A stretch of DNA of 37,413 nucleotides, from positions 1-37,413 of the forward strand of contig NZ_FPAQ01000033.1 of NCBI RefSeq assembly GCF_900116405.1, in the 5' to 3' direction. Position 1 is the stretch's first letter. Every line of letters begins with the position of its first letter. This document shows positions 17,007-26,509 of this stretch, in pieces. A model generated the notes under the pieces. The model did not search any database and had not been told where the DNA came from. It saw only the letters and a program-made list of their open reading frames with translations. The DNA is from Halomonas saccharevitans. Its GTDB lineage: Bacteria; Pseudomonadota; Gammaproteobacteria; Pseudomonadales; Halomonadaceae. A program made the translations under genes and the position numbers.

Positions 17007-20000
17007 TTGAGAAAGCGCGCCGTGACCTGGGCCCTGGCCCGTCTGCTGATCCTCCTGCCCCTGTGGCTGATAGGCCTCGTGCTGCTGCTGCTCGGGTTGG
17101 CCCTGTCGCCCTGGGGCACCGGCGTACTGCTCGAGCAGGGTGCCAAGCGCGGCTTCTATGAGCTGGGCGGCGTCGAGGGGGCGCCGCTGGATCGCCTGGT
17201 GCTCGAGGACCTGCGCCTGGAGGCGGGCCCGGCGCGAATCGCCCTGTCGCGCCTGGAGCTCGCCTGGTCAGAGGACTGCCTGCTCGAGGGACGGCTCTGC
17301 ATCGAGCGCCTCGCCATGGAGGGCGCCGACATTCGCCTGGCCGAGACGGCACCCGCCGCGGTGGCGGCACCCGAGGAGCCTGCCCCCGCTGGCGAACCAC
17401 TCGGCCCGATTCAGCTGCCGTTTCCGTTCGAGCTGCGCGAGCTGTCGCTTGACGATGTGGACCTGCGCCTCGCCGACGGCACGCGGCTCGCCTGGGCCTC
17501 TTTCACCAGTGCGCTGCGCGCCGAGCAGGGCACCCTGACCCTGCTGCCCACACGGCTCGCCGGCACCCGGCTGACCCTGCCGCTCTCGGCGGGCACGCGA
17601 CTCGCCCTGAGCGAGGCCGAGCACGCAGGGCCGAGGCTCACCGCCCAGGCCATCGACGCCGCCACCGCCGTGAACTCGCCGCTGCCCGCCGAGGCCGCCG
17701 CCGAGCTTAAAGGCGCGGCCAACCTGCCGCTGGCGGAGCAGCCTCGTCGCGTGCTGCCCGAGGTGACCCTCCCCCTGGCGGTGGAGGTGCCGGAGCTGCT
17801 GATCGAGGACTTTGCCGTGGAGGGTGCCGTCGAGGCCGGCGTGGAACGCCTGCTGCTGCGCCTGAGCGCCCGGGGCCACGAGATCGCGATCGATCCCCTG
17901 ACGATTGCAAGCCCCGACGCCGATGCCGAGCTGACGGCAAGGCTGGAGCTGCGTGACGACTATCCCCTCCATGCGCGCCTGGGGGCCGAGCTCTACCTGC
18001 CGGAGCGCATGCCGGCGCTGGCCGGCGAGCGCATCGAGCTCGACCTCGCCGGGAGTCTCGCCGAGCTGGAGGTTGATCTGGCCCTGCAGGGCCCCGTCGA
18101 GGCGCGGCTGACCGCCCGACTCGATGCCCTCGACCCCACATTGCCCTTCGAGGCCTCGCTTGAAAGCAAGACCCTGCAGTGGCCGCTGCCCGCCGAGGTG
18201 CAGACACCGGATCAGCAGACGCCGGCGCAGGAGGGTGCCGGCGACGCGTCGCCCGCCGAGCCGTGGCGGGCCGAGGATCTCTCGCTGCGCCTGGCCGGCA
18301 GCCTGATCGACTATCGGACCGAGCTCTCGCTGTCCGCCGCGGGCCCGTCGCTGCCGCCCATGGATCTCACGCTGACCGGCACCGGCAGCCTCGGCCACTT
18401 CGCCTGGACGCCGCTGACCGTCAACCAGCAGGGCGGCGTGATCGTCAGCCGCGGCCGAATCGACTGGGAGGAGGGGCTCGGCGCCACGGCCACGCTCTCC
18501 CTGGACGGGATCAATCCCGGCAACGTCGTCGAAGGGCTCGAGGGACGGCTGGGCGGCGGCGCCGAGCTGAGCTTCACCCAGGACGACGACGGCTGGCGAG
18601 TCGAGGTGCCGTCCCTGGACATACAGGGCGTGCTGGACGATCGGCCGCTCTCCCTCGAGGCGGTTCTCGCCGGCGACAGCGAGATGCGCTGGAAGCTCGA
18701 CACCCTCGACTTCCGCCAGGGCAGCAATCGCCTCAGCGCCGCGGGGTCGATCAGCCCGTCTTCGCTGGACCTGCGCGGCGAGCTCGCCCTGCCGGCCATG
18801 GATAGCCTCTATCCCGGCCTCGACGGCGTCCTGAACGGCGAATTCATCGCCCGGGGCAGCCTCGAGGCGCCTCGGCTCGAGCTGGACCTGACCGGGCGTG
18901 AGCTGGCCTTCAACGACAACCGGCTGTCGCGCCTGGATCTCGAGGCCAGCGTCGCCGGCCTCGACGATCCCGAACTCGCCGTGACCCTGGACGCTCGTGA
19001 TATCGCCGCCGGCGGGCAGCAGATCACCGCGCTGACGCTGGATCTCGACGGACGGCAGACGGCGCATCGACTGCGCCTGGCCATGGACGGCGGCGAGGGC
19101 CTGCCGATCTCGCGGCTGGCCCTGACCCTCGAGGGTGGCCTGGACGCCGCACGCGAGCGCTACCGGGGCACCCTGTCCCCGCTGGAGCTCGACAGCGAGT
19201 TCGGCGATGTCCGCCTGGCCGAGGCGCTGGCCTTCGAGGCCAATCTGCCCGAGGGGGCGGCCCGGGTGGCCCCGTTCTGCCTGAGTCGCCGCCAGGGCGG
19301 TGACGTCTGTCTGGTCGAGCCGCTCGAGGCCTCGGCGGAGGCCGGGCGCGCCGCCCTCGAGATTCGCGACCTGCCCATGGATATGCTCGACAGCCTGATG
19401 CCGCCCGGGTGGCGCATCGGCGGCGAGAGCGCCGGCACCCTCTCCGCCGGCTGGTCGGGTGGGGGAAAGCGCTGGCGGCTCGACGCCGACCTCGACAGCC
19501 GCGCCGAGGTGACCGGCGAAGACGCCTATGGCCAGCCCTGGGCGGTGCCCGGCACCAGCCTTGACGTAGCGGTGGAGGCAAGCGAAGCGCGGGCGGATCT
19601 CGAGCTCGTCGTCGGCCTGGCCGACACCGGGCAGCTGCGCCTGGCGCTGGGCATCATCGATCCGCTGGGCGACGGCGTCCTGGACGGGCAGCTGCGCGTC
19701 GACAATCTGCGCCTGGCGCCGTATCGCCCCCTGGTCGCCGGCCTGGAGACTCTCGAGGGCGGCCTGGACGGCGATATCCGCATCGCCGGCAACCAGGAGG
19801 CCCCGCGGCTGGACGGCCGACTCGCCCTGAGCGGGCTCCAGGCCGGCGGCCTGGATCTGCCCCTGGAGGTGCAGGACGGCGAGCTAACCATCGATCTGGC
19901 CGGCGACCGGGCCGATCTCGACGGCTTCCTGGCCGCCGAAGAGGGCCGCCTCACCATCGACGGCAATGCCCAGTGGCCGGCCGAGGGCGGTTGGCAGGCG

Positions 20001-21035
20001 GCCATCGACCTGAATGCGGTCGATGATCCCCTGCTGGCGATCCTGCCGAGCTTCGGTCGCCTGCGCCTCGCCCCGGATCTCCGCGTGCGCGCCGATCCCG
20101 AGCGACTCCAGGTGCGCGGTACGGTCGATATCCCCTGGGCGAGGCTACAGGTGGGCGAGGTGCCCCAGTCGGCGCAGGCACCCAGCCCCGACGAGGTGAT
20201 CATCACCGAGCAGGACGATCGGCGCGCCGCCGAAGCCGAGGCGGAGGCTAGGTCGCAGCGCCAGCCCGGCGAATCCACCGCCGAGGCCATGGCCGAGGCC
20301 GGCATGGCCACCGACATCCGGATCACCCTGTCACTGGGCCCGGACATGCAGCTCGAGGCCTATGGCCTGGAGTCGGAACTCGAGGGCAACATCGAGGTCC
20401 GCCAACAGAACGGTCCGGTCCAGCTGTTCGGTGATGTCAGCCTGGTCGACGGCCGCTTCAAGGCCTACGGCCAGGACCTGATCATCCGCGAGGGGATCAT
20501 CTTCTTCAGCGGACCGCCGGGGCAGCCGCGGCTCGACTTCGAGGCGATTCGCAACCCGGCCGCCACCGAGGACGACGTGATCGCCGGACTCCGGGTGGGC
20601 GGCGAGGCGTCGGCGCCGAGCCTGGAGATCTTCTCGGAGCCGGCGATGAACGAGGGCAGGGCGCTCTCCTATCTGTTGCGTGGGCGCGCGCCCGACAGCA
20701 GCGGAGGCACCGACGGCGCCCTGACCTCGGCGCTGATCGGCCTGACGATCGGCCAGACCGGTAACGCTGTCGGGGCCGTCGGCGAGGCCTTCGGCATCGA
20801 GGATCTCAGTCTTTCGACCGCCGGTGCCGGTGAGGAAAGTCAGGTGGTGGTCAGCGGTAACCTGACCGACCGGCTGAGCATCGGCTATGGCGTCGGAGTG
20901 TTCTCGCCCATCGCTGAGCTCTCCCTGCGCTACCAGCTGTGGCGCAACCTCTACCTCGAGGCGGTGTCCGGCGCCGCCCAGGCGGTGGACTTGATCTATA
21001 CCTTCAGCCTGCCGGGTGATCCGCCGTCGCCGTGA
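17007..21035 (+). CDS. tamB: Translocation and assembly module inner-membrane protein TamB
   Basis: TamB is an AsmA-like bridge protein anchored in the inner membrane that spans the periplasm to TamA. About 1342 residues: an N-terminal membrane helix (about 8-34), a very long beta-repeat region predicted to form a hydrophobic groove, and the conserved C-terminal TamB domain (former DUF490) with [34 protein letters not shown] and SYLLRGRAP. No ATG fits. TTG at 17007 (after TGAGAG) or GTG at 17022 (after GAGAAAG) are the likely starts. I use TTG because it keeps the positively charged residues before the helix. It is the largest gene in the window. Confidence 0.92.
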   Translation: MRKRAVTWALARLLILLPLWLIGLVLLLLGLALSPWGTGVLLEQGAKRGFYELGGVEGAPLDRLVLEDLRLEAGPARIALSRLELAWSEDCLLEGRLCIERLAMEGADIRLAETAPAAVAAPEEPAPAGEPLGPIQLPFPFELRELSLDDVDLRLADGTRLAWASFTSALRAEQGTLTLLPTRLAGTRLTLPLSAGTRLALSEAEHAGPRLTAQAIDAATAVNSPLPAEAAAELKGAANLPLAEQPRRVLPEVTLPLAVEVPELLIEDFAVEGAVEAGVERLLLRLSARGHEIAIDPLTIASPDADAELTARLELRDDYPLHARLGAELYLPERMPALAGERIELDLAGSLAELEVDLALQGPVEARLTARLDALDPTLPFEASLESKTLQWPLPAEVQTPDQQTPAQEGAGDASPAEPWRAEDLSLRLAGSLIDYRTELSLSAAGPSLPPMDLTLTGTGSLGHFAWTPLTVNQQGGVIVSRGRIDWEEGLGATATLSLDGINPGNVVEGLEGRLGGGAELSFTQDDDGWRVEVPSLDIQGVLDDRPLSLEAVLAGDSEMRWKLDTLDFRQGSNRLSAAGSISPSSLDLRGELALPAMDSLYPGLDGVLNGEFIARGSLEAPRLELDLTGRELAFNDNRLSRLDLEASVAGLDDPELAVTLDARDIAAGGQQITALTLDLDGRQTAHRLRLAMDGGEGLPISRLALTLEGGLDAARERYRGTLSPLELDSEFGDVRLAEALAFEANLPEGAARVAPFCLSRRQGGDVCLVEPLEASAEAGRAALEIRDLPMDMLDSLMPPGWRIGGESAGTLSAGWSGGGKRWRLDADLDSRAEVTGEDAYGQPWAVPGTSLDVAVEASEARADLELVVGLADTGQLRLALGIIDPLGDGVLDGQLRVDNLRLAPYRPLVAGLETLEGGLDGDIRIAGNQEAPRLDGRLALSGLQAGGLDLPLEVQDGELTIDLAGDRADLDGFLAAEEGRLTIDGNAQWPAEGGWQAAIDLNAVDDPLLAILPSFGRLRLAPDLRVRADPERLQVRGTVDIPWARLQVGEVPQSAQAPSPDEVIITEQDDRRAAEAEAEARSQRQPGESTAEAMAEAGMATDIRITLSLGPDMQLEAYGLESELEGNIEVRQQNGPVQLFGDVSLVDGRFKAYGQDLIIREGIIFFSGPPGQPRLDFEAIRNPAATEDDVIAGLRVGGEASAPSLEIFSEPAMNEGRALSYLLRGRAPDSSGGTDGALTSALIGLTIGQTGNAVGAVGEAFGIEDLSLSTAGAGEESQVVVSGNLTDRLSIGYGVGVFSPIAELSLRYQLWRNLYLEAVSGAAQAVDLIYTFSLPGDPPSP

Positions 21036-21121
21036 CCGGACCGCCCGTCAGATATGCCAGTGTGCCCGCCGCCCTCGCCCCGTCGAGGGCGGCGGGCGAC
21101 CACCGACAAGGAGCGAACCGC

Positions 21122-21736
21122 ATGCCACTCCATCCCGTCCATGCGCCCGCCGGGCGCGAGACGCCGCTGCCGATCAGCGCCACCCACCTGGTCAATGGCC
21201 ACGCCATGCGGCCGCCCTGGCCCGAAGGGATGCAGGAGATCGTACTGGGCCTGGGCTGCTTCTGGGGCGCCGAACGGCTGTTCTGGCAGCTGCCCGGGGT
21301 GCACGTTACCGCCGTGGGCTATGCCGGCGGCGTGACCCCGAACCCCACCTACGAGGAGACCTGCAGCGGCCGAACCGGTCATGCTGAGGTCGTGCGAGTC
21401 GTCTTCGACCCGCGCGTGGTCGATCTGGATACGCTGCTGCGCGTGTTCTGGGAGGCTCACGACCCGACCCAGGGCAACCGACAGGGCAACGACATCGGCA
21501 CCCAGTACCGGTCGATCATCCTGAGCACCACCGACGAGCAGCAGAAGGCCGCCGAGCAGAGTCGCGAGGCCTACGGCGAGGCGCTGTCGCAACGCGGCAA
21601 GGGTCCCATCACCACCGAGATCGAGCCGCTCACGGCCTTCTACTACGCCGAGGAATACCACCAGCAGTATCTGGAGAAGCATCCCGGCGGCTACTGCGGC
21701 CTGAAGGGCACCGGCATCAGCTGTCCGATCGGCTGA
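21122..21736 (+). CDS. msrA: Peptide-methionine (S)-S-oxide reductase MsrA
   Basis: MsrA repairs oxidised methionine in proteins. The 204-residue protein begins at the ATG behind AAGGAG and carries the catalytic motif [10 protein letters not shown] (nucleophile Cys46), then GYAGG and [13 protein letters not shown]. The C-terminus has resolving cysteines C192 and C201 in [13 protein letters not shown]. It follows tamB by 86 bases on the same strand. In E. coli msrA also neighbours tamA, though divergently, so the linkage is old. Its last 20 bases overlap the end of the convergent Crp/Fnr gene. Confidence 0.96.
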   Translation: MPLHPVHAPAGRETPLPISATHLVNGHAMRPPWPEGMQEIVLGLGCFWGAERLFWQLPGVHVTAVGYAGGVTPNPTYEETCSGRTGHAEVVRVVFDPRVVDLDTLLRVFWEAHDPTQGNRQGNDIGTQYRSIILSTTDEQQKAAEQSREAYGEALSQRGKGPITTEIEPLTAFYYAEEYHQQYLEKHPGGYCGLKGTGISCPIG

Positions 21737-22505
21737 CACCGGAGGTCGTGGCGCCCTCTCTCAATTCCGTGAGGCGGGTGCTGAGACCGTCTACACGGTC
21801 GCTCAGATAGTCGTCGTCGAAATCCGCCTCGGCGCGCAGGCGCGAGGGATCGTGGATGACGATGTGATCGCGGTGCTTCTCGAGCACCCCGTCGCGCTCC
21901 AGCGTCGCCAGGGTGCGATTGATATGCACCGGCGTGAGCCCGAGGATCTGGCCGAGCAGGCGCTGGGAGACGGGGAAGGGCATGTAGCCGGGGTCGACGG
22001 GCTGGAGCTTGCTCAGGCGCAGGTAGGTCTCCAGTACGAAATGGCTGACCTGCACCCGGGCCGAGCGGTGGAGGGTCACCAGCATGCGCTCGGTGAGCAG
22101 CGCCTCCTGTCGTCCGATGGTGGCGAACAGAGACATCGCCAGGGAGGTGGAGGCCGCCACGAGATCCACGATGTGCTGGTGGGTGAAGGTGCTGACGCTG
22201 CCCTCGCTGATCATGCGTGCCTCGCTGCCGTGCCGGCGGAAGGTGAACTCCCGCAGGCCGACGATATCGCCCGGCAACAGCAGTTCGATGATCTGGCGTT
22301 CTCCGGCACAGGTATCGCGAACGGTGCAGGCCCAGCCGCTCTGCAGGATGAACAGATCCTCGACCCGCGCGCCGAGCGTCCACAGCATCCGATCCTTGCC
22401 CACCGGCACGCTGCACCGCTCGAGCTGTGCGAGCAGCCGGCAATCGTCGTCGCTCAGGGCGAAGTAGCGGCTCATGGCGGCCTGGAAGAAGGGGGCGGTG
22501 GACAT
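21717..22505 (-). CDS. Crp/Fnr-family transcriptional regulator
   Basis: A 262-residue regulator. The cyclic-nucleotide-binding-like beta-roll spans about 20-125 ([21 protein letters not shown]), then a dimerisation helix and a winged helix-turn-helix near 178-215 ([30 protein letters not shown]). Cysteines at 22, 31, 60 and 66 do not match the FNR iron-sulfur pattern, and the residues that hold cAMP in Crp are not obvious, so the signal is unknown. GAGG precedes the ATG by eight bases. It lies 121 bases downstream of the ferritin-like gene on the same strand. About 45 C-terminal residues extend beyond the HTH. Confidence 0.9.
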   Translation of the reverse strand: MSTAPFFQAAMSRYFALSDDDCRLLAQLERCSVPVGKDRMLWTLGARVEDLFILQSGWACTVRDTCAGERQIIELLLPGDIVGLREFTFRRHGSEARMISEGSVSTFTHQHIVDLVAASTSLAMSLFATIGRQEALLTERMLVTLHRSARVQVSHFVLETYLRLSKLQPVDPGYMPFPVSQRLLGQILGLTPVHINRTLATLERDGVLEKHRDHIVIHDPSRLRAEADFDDDYLSDRVDGLSTRLTELREGATTSGVSRSDS

Positions 22506-22571
22506 TCACGAACCTCGATAGGGGCGGCGACGGCGGGACGGTGGCAGGCACGAATCTACACCGCCCTGTTC

Positions 22572-22577
22572 ACTATA
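22572..22577 (-). promoter_or_regulatory. Possible -10 of the Crp/Fnr gene
   Basis: TATAGT on the minus strand (22577-22572) lies about 67 bases before the start codon, in an unusually AT-rich patch of the 121-base gap. No convincing -35 accompanies it. Confidence 0.25.
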
Positions 22578-22626
22578 GCGCCATACCCCACGCCCAATGC
22601 CCCGACAATGGCCCCCGACGATGACC

Positions 22627-23196
22627 TCAGCCGATGCGTCGGCGCCGCCGCCGGCTACGGGCGATGCTGCCAAGCGAGCGGTGGCGGGCCGGCAGCGACT
22701 GTCGCGTCTCCTCGAGCAGCCGGCCATGGGCCCGACACTGGGCGATGCAGTCGCCCAGCAGCGCATCCAGACCCGGAATCGCGCCGTCGCGCAGCAGGCG
22801 CGTGTAGAAGCGCTCCGTTCGTCGCTCCTCCAGCAGGCTTAGGCCCAGTTCCAGGTGCGCGATGTCGTCATCGACGATAAAGAAGTGCGCCGCACCCCGC
22901 CCCCGGCAATCCCCGGCCGCGGGCGCCTGGCAGGGCTGGACGGGACGCCCCCCCGCCAGCGCCTCGACCAGCACCTCGCGCCGATCGCGACTCTCGTCGG
23001 CCAGGGCCTCCATCAGCTGGCTGAGGCCGGGGTGATAGGTCAGAAAGCGCAGCGCCCGCCAGCGATACCGTTGCGACTGCCGGCGTTCGTGATCGTCTAC
23101 CGCCTGCCGCAGCTCCGCGGGCAGCATGGGCGTCAGGCGGGACCGGAAGTCACTGGCATGGCTGGTCGATCCCTGAGACTGGTTCGAGATGTCCAT
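22627..23196 (-). CDS. Small protein resembling a ferritin-like (rubrerythrin-type) four-helix fold
   Basis: There is no confident family. The start is firm (AGGAGGGGAG before ATG), giving 189 residues. It shows two similar helical halves. The first (about 29-81) has E37-x6-Y44, then PGLSQLMEALADESRDR. The second (about 113-163) has E124-x6-Y131, then PGLDALLGDCIAQCRAH. This E-x6-Y followed by a helix ending in an ExxH-like motif is how rubrerythrin-type proteins hold two metals. Here the ligands are partly lost: the first EExxH reads DESRDR, and the second reads QCRAH with His157 kept. The C-terminus is strongly basic (RSRRRRRRIG). It could be a metal-poor relative with a structural, sensing or nucleic-acid-binding role; the fold assignment is inference. 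Confidence 0.55.
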   Translation of the reverse strand: MDISNQSQGSTSHASDFRSRLTPMLPAELRQAVDDHERRQSQRYRWRALRFLTYHPGLSQLMEALADESRDRREVLVEALAGGRPVQPCQAPAAGDCRGRGAAHFFIVDDDIAHLELGLSLLEERRTERFYTRLLRDGAIPGLDALLGDCIAQCRAHGRLLEETRQSLPARHRSLGSIARSRRRRRRIG

Positions 23197-23381
23197 GAGC
23201 TCCCCTCCTGTGTGATGAACCGCATGATGAAACTCAGGCGGCGGCCGGCATGGTGACATCGATCGCGGGCGTCGCCATGCAGCCAGACTAGGCATCGCGC
23301 CCGGGAAGCGGCGACAACATGGGTTAAGGTCACGACCCTTATTGTCACCGGGCACTACGGCGGGAGAGACATCGGCGGCCG

Positions 23382-24383
23382 TCAGCGGCGCGCGCGAGGG
23401 GCGTGCCAGGCCGTCAGCTGGCGGGCGACGCGCCTGGCGAGCCACGAGGCCGGGCGGCCGTCGCGCCACTCGACGAAGCCGACGTGCCCGCCGTGATGGG
23501 CGAGTTCCACCCGGACCGCGGGCGATGGACGGGGGAAGCGTGCGAAGAGCGCCGGCGGCATGAAGGGATCATCGTCGGCGTGCAGCATCAGCATGGGCAG
23601 CGTCACATCAGCGAGCAGGGGGCCGGCTGAGGCTCGCCGATAGTAGTCCGCGGCGCCGTCGAAGCCGTGCAGCGGGGCGGTCACGGCATCGTCGTAGGCG
23701 CGCAGGCTTGCCAGCGAGGCGAGCTCGCGGGGGCCGAGCGCCAGCGGCAGTTCACCGCGCGCCAGTCGCCCGGCCATCTTCTGCTTGAGCGAGGCGAGCA
23801 GATGGCGTTCGTAGAGCCTGGCGACTCCCTGGTTCAGGGTATCGGCACAGGCGGCGAGATCCAGCGGCGCGCTGATGACGATGGCCCCGGCCAGGTCGAG
23901 GCACTGGCCACCCGATTCCGCGACCAGCTTGGTCAGCATGTTGCCGCCCAGCGATACCCCGGCGGCGACCTTCAGGGCACGGGGATAGCGCTGCGACAGC
24001 TGGTCGATCAGCCAGCGAGCATCGGCGGTATCACCACTGTGATAGGCGCGGGGCAGGCGGTTAGTGTGCTCGCCGCAGCCGCGAAAATGCATCAGCACGG
24101 CCCGCCAGCCCAGTCCGGCGGCGGCATTCAGCAGCTCCCGGGCATAGGGGGACTCGATCGAACCCTCGAGCCCGTGGAAGAGCACCAGGATGGGCGCATC
24201 GGCCTCGAACGGGGCCGGCTGCGCCCAGGCCAGCTCGACGAAGTCGCCATCGGGCAACTCGAGTATCTCGCCTGCCCACCTAACCGCAGGTCGCGGCAGG
24301 CATCGCGGCAGCAGGGTCTGGACGTGACGATTGCCAAGCCCCGGGGGCGCGCGGAAGTCGGCGATATGCCAGGACTCGTCCAT
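23382..24383 (-). CDS. yheT: YheT-family alpha/beta hydrolase
   Basis: A 333-residue cytosolic hydrolase of the YheT/ABHD-type family; its natural substrate is not established (probably an ester). The early segment GLGNRHVQTLLP is diagnostic of the family. The oxyanion region is LFHGLEGS. MHFRGCGEHTNRLPRAYHSGDT is typical, the nucleophile is Ser144 in GVSLGGNM, the acid is in HADDDPF (270-272), and the histidine is H299 in HHGGHVGF. The ATG at 24383 has GGAG six bases upstream; a GTG four codons earlier lacks one. It lies between the ferritin-like gene (185-base gap) and the LysR gene on the same strand. Confidence 0.92.
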   Translation of the reverse strand: MDESWHIADFRAPPGLGNRHVQTLLPRCLPRPAVRWAGEILELPDGDFVELAWAQPAPFEADAPILVLFHGLEGSIESPYARELLNAAAGLGWRAVLMHFRGCGEHTNRLPRAYHSGDTADARWLIDQLSQRYPRALKVAAGVSLGGNMLTKLVAESGGQCLDLAGAIVISAPLDLAACADTLNQGVARLYERHLLASLKQKMAGRLARGELPLALGPRELASLASLRAYDDAVTAPLHGFDGAADYYRRASAGPLLADVTLPMLMLHADDDPFMPPALFARFPRPSPAVRVELAHHGGHVGFVEWRDGRPASWLARRVARQLTAWHAPRARR

Positions 24384-24430
24384 GAGGGGCTCCACCAGGG
24401 GATTCAGAAAAAGGAAGGGATAGGGGAGAT

Positions 24431-24458
24431 GGCATGCCGCCAGGGTCGGCGGCGTGCC
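24431..24458 (-). terminator. Candidate terminator after the LysR gene
   Basis: GGCATGCCGCC (24431-24441) and GGCGGCGTGCC (24448-24458) form an 11-bp stem with one imperfect pair around a 6-base loop. On the minus strand it is followed by a pyrimidine-rich stretch ending in TTTTTC, suiting termination of the LysR transcript before yheT. Confidence 0.55.
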
Positions 24459-24477
24459 GCATCAGGCTCAAAGGGTA

Positions 24478-25401
24478 TCAGGATGCGCGCGACTCGGAGT
24501 CCGTCGCCAGCGCCTCCCAGAGGGCCTCGACGGCGGCCTGATCGATGCCCTGGCGGCGGTAGAGGCGGATCTCCAACGGTACGTCCCAGCGTCCGTCGCC
24601 GGCGCGGACCAGGGTGCCGGCGGCCAGGCTCTCCTGCACCACGCGTTCGGGCAGCCAGCCCAGCCCATAGCCCAGGCCGACCAGCTCGCGGATGTTGCCG
24701 CTCTGGATGCTCTCGTGAAGCACGCGAAAGCTCGGCGCGCCGGGAATCCCCTCGAGATGGCGGCGCAGGGCCATGTCCGTCAGACCCCGCGGGTGATAGG
24801 CGATCAGCGGCAGGCTGGCACGCGGGCCGGTCTCCAGCTCGAAACGGGGCCGCCCGTCGCCTTCGGGCAGCGACACCGGCACCAGCCGTTCGCTGTCGAG
24901 ACAGCGGTGCTCGAGGCCCTCGGTATCCGGCATCTGCGACCCCTCGACCCGCGGCCAGTAGGTGAGCACCAGGTCGCACTCGTCACGCGCCAGCGCCTCG
25001 AAGAAGTCGCTGGCCAGCCAGCCGGTGGCCCGCAGCGAGGGCGTCAGCGGCGGCGGGGAGGTAAAGCTGGAGAGCCAGGCCGGCAGGAAGTGCGCCAGCA
25101 GGCTCTGGGGCGCGGCCAGGCGCAGCTGGCTGGCCTGCTCCTCGGCCAGCTGCGACAGGCGAAGTCGGGTCGCGGCGACCCGGCGCGTCACCTCGAGGCT
25201 CAGCGCCAGGAACTCCTCGCCGGCCGGCGTCAGCGTCAGCGGCAGGGTCTGGCGGTTGATCAGGGTGGTGCCCATGCCCTCCTCGAGCAGCTTGATGCGT
25301 CGCGAGAAGGTCGGTTGGGTGACGTTCTGCTCCTCCGCCGCGCGCGAGAAGTGCTGGGTCCGGGCCAGGACGATGAAGTCTTCCAGCCAGCGCAGTTCCA
25401 T
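24478..25401 (-). CDS. LysR-family regulator, HypT (YjiE)-like
   Basis: A 307-residue LysR protein. The helix-turn-helix at residues 1-60 includes FSRAAEEQNVTQPTFSRRIKLLE, and the substrate-binding-type sensor domain runs from about 92. Features recalling E. coli HypT are the start ELRWLEDF, INRQTLPLTLTPAGEEF, the LRLAAPQSLLAHFLP opening of the sensor domain, and GLGWLPERVVQESLAAGTLV. HypT responds to hypochlorite by methionine oxidation, which MsrA reverses; this protein has only four methionines (1, 43, 157, 210). GAGG is six bases before the ATG. It lies 61 bases after the peptide transporter's last gene in the same direction, so it may control that operon instead; the sequence does not decide. 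Confidence 0.85.
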   Translation of the reverse strand: MELRWLEDFIVLARTQHFSRAAEEQNVTQPTFSRRIKLLEEGMGTTLINRQTLPLTLTPAGEEFLALSLEVTRRVAATRLRLSQLAEEQASQLRLAAPQSLLAHFLPAWLSSFTSPPPLTPSLRATGWLASDFFEALARDECDLVLTYWPRVEGSQMPDTEGLEHRCLDSERLVPVSLPEGDGRPRFELETGPRASLPLIAYHPRGLTDMALRRHLEGIPGAPSFRVLHESIQSGNIRELVGLGYGLGWLPERVVQESLAAGTLVRAGDGRWDVPLEIRLYRRQGIDQAAVEALWEALATDSESRAS

Positions 25402-25420
25402 GTCGATCCTCGAGCCAGGA

Positions 25421-25439
25421 GCCGGGTGTCTCACCCGGC
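25421..25439 (-). terminator. Hairpin between the ABC transporter operon and the LysR gene
   Basis: GCCGGGTG (25421-25428) and CACCCGGC (25432-25439) form a perfect 8-bp stem with a 3-base loop in the 61-base gap after the last ABC gene. No T-run follows, so it may only partly stop transcription into the LysR gene. Confidence 0.5.
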
Positions 25440-25462
25440 ATTGTGCCACACCTCCCCAGGCG

Positions 25463-26509
25463 TCAGTCGATGCGCCCTTCCTCCACGGCGTGGCAGGCCA
25501 CCTGGCTGCCGTCGTCGCTGACGATCAGCTCCGGGATCTCGCTGCGACAGCGCGCGTTGGCGTGGGGGCAGCGCCCATGGAAGACGCAGCCCGACGGCAG
25601 ATTGACCGGCGTGGGCACCTCGCCCTGCAGGCGAATATGCTGCGGCCGGTCGTCCTCCAGGCGAGGAATGGCCGACATCAGTGCCTGGGTGTAGGGGTGG
25701 CGCGGCCGGGCGAAGAGCGTCGCCGTGGGCGCCACCTCGCAGACCCTGCCCAAATACATCACCGCCACCCGGGTGCCGAAGTGCTCCACCACGGCGAGAT
25801 CGTGGGTGATGAACAGGTAGGTCAGGTTGCGCTGCTGCTGGGCCTCCATCAGCAGGTTGAGGACCTGGGCCTGGATCGACACGTCCAGCGCCGAGATCGG
25901 CTCGTCGGCGACGATGAACTCCGGGTCCACCGCCAGGGCCCGGGCGATGGCGATTCGCTGACGCTGGCCGCCGGAGAACTCGTGGCCGTAGCGCGCGCCC
26001 CAGTCGGCGGCGATGCCCACCGATGCCATCACCTCGGCGACCTGCTGCTTGACCCGCTGCGGCGACCAGTCCGGATGGTGCAGGCGGATCGGCTCCTCCA
26101 GGGTCTGCTGGATGGTCATGCGCGGGTTCAGCGACGCATAGGGGTTCTGAAAGATCATCTGCATGCGGCGGCGATAGGGCATCAGCGCCTGATGGGAGAG
26201 ATCGTCGATGCGCTCACCGTCATAGCGGATCTCGCCGGCACTCGGGTGCAGCAGCCCCATCACGGTGCGCGCCACGGTGGACTTGCCGCAGCCGGACTCG
26301 CCGACCACGCAGAGCGCCTCGCCGCGCTGGATGTCCAGGTCGACGCCGTTGATGGCGTGCACGTACTTCTGCTCGCGGACCAGCTTGCCGCCCTTGAACT
26401 TGAGCTGCTCGAGGAAGTCGCCGGAGAGCGAGAAGCGCTTCTCCACGCCGCGAATCTCCAGCAGCGGGGAGGCGGGCTCGGCGGCGGTGGCGTGTGCTGT
26501 CGAACTCAT
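25463..26509 (-). CDS. dppF: Peptide ABC transporter ATP-binding protein, DppF/OppF type
   Basis: One of two ATPases that power a peptide-type importer. The 348-residue protein has Walker A GESGCGKST (70-78), the Q-loop in MIFQNPYASLNPRMT, the ABC signature FSGGQRQRIAIARAL, Walker B plus Glu in FIVADEPISALD, and the switch His in FITHDLAVV. The C-terminal oligopeptide-transporter extension follows, with cysteines in SGCVFHGRCPHANARC, which in relatives can hold an iron-sulfur cluster. Its ATG overlaps the dppD stop by one base (TGATG). The insertion between VEKRFSLSG and YVHAINGV is normal for the F-type subunit. Confidence 0.93.
   Translation of the reverse strand: MSSTAHATAAEPASPLLEIRGVEKRFSLSGDFLEQLKFKGGKLVREQKYVHAINGVDLDIQRGEALCVVGESGCGKSTVARTVMGLLHPSAGEIRYDGERIDDLSHQALMPYRRRMQMIFQNPYASLNPRMTIQQTLEEPIRLHHPDWSPQRVKQQVAEVMASVGIAADWGARYGHEFSGGQRQRIAIARALAVDPEFIVADEPISALDVSIQAQVLNLLMEAQQQRNLTYLFITHDLAVVEHFGTRVAVMYLGRVCEVAPTATLFARPRHPYTQALMSAIPRLEDDRPQHIRLQGEVPTPVNLPSGCVFHGRCPHANARCRSEIPELIVSDDGSQVACHAVEEGRID

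Noticed and set aside
17268..19067. A 599-codon minus-strand open frame inside tamB, and many other long antisense frames (for example 520-1650 and 31853-33553).
   Set aside because: High GC content and third-position bias create long open frames opposite real genes; none has a recognisable domain or start signal.
23197..23381. A possible FNR/Anr site (TTGAT-N4-ATCAA) in the 185-base gap upstream of the ferritin-like gene.
   Set aside because: No such palindrome is visible; only short unrelated dyads such as GGTCACGACC occur.
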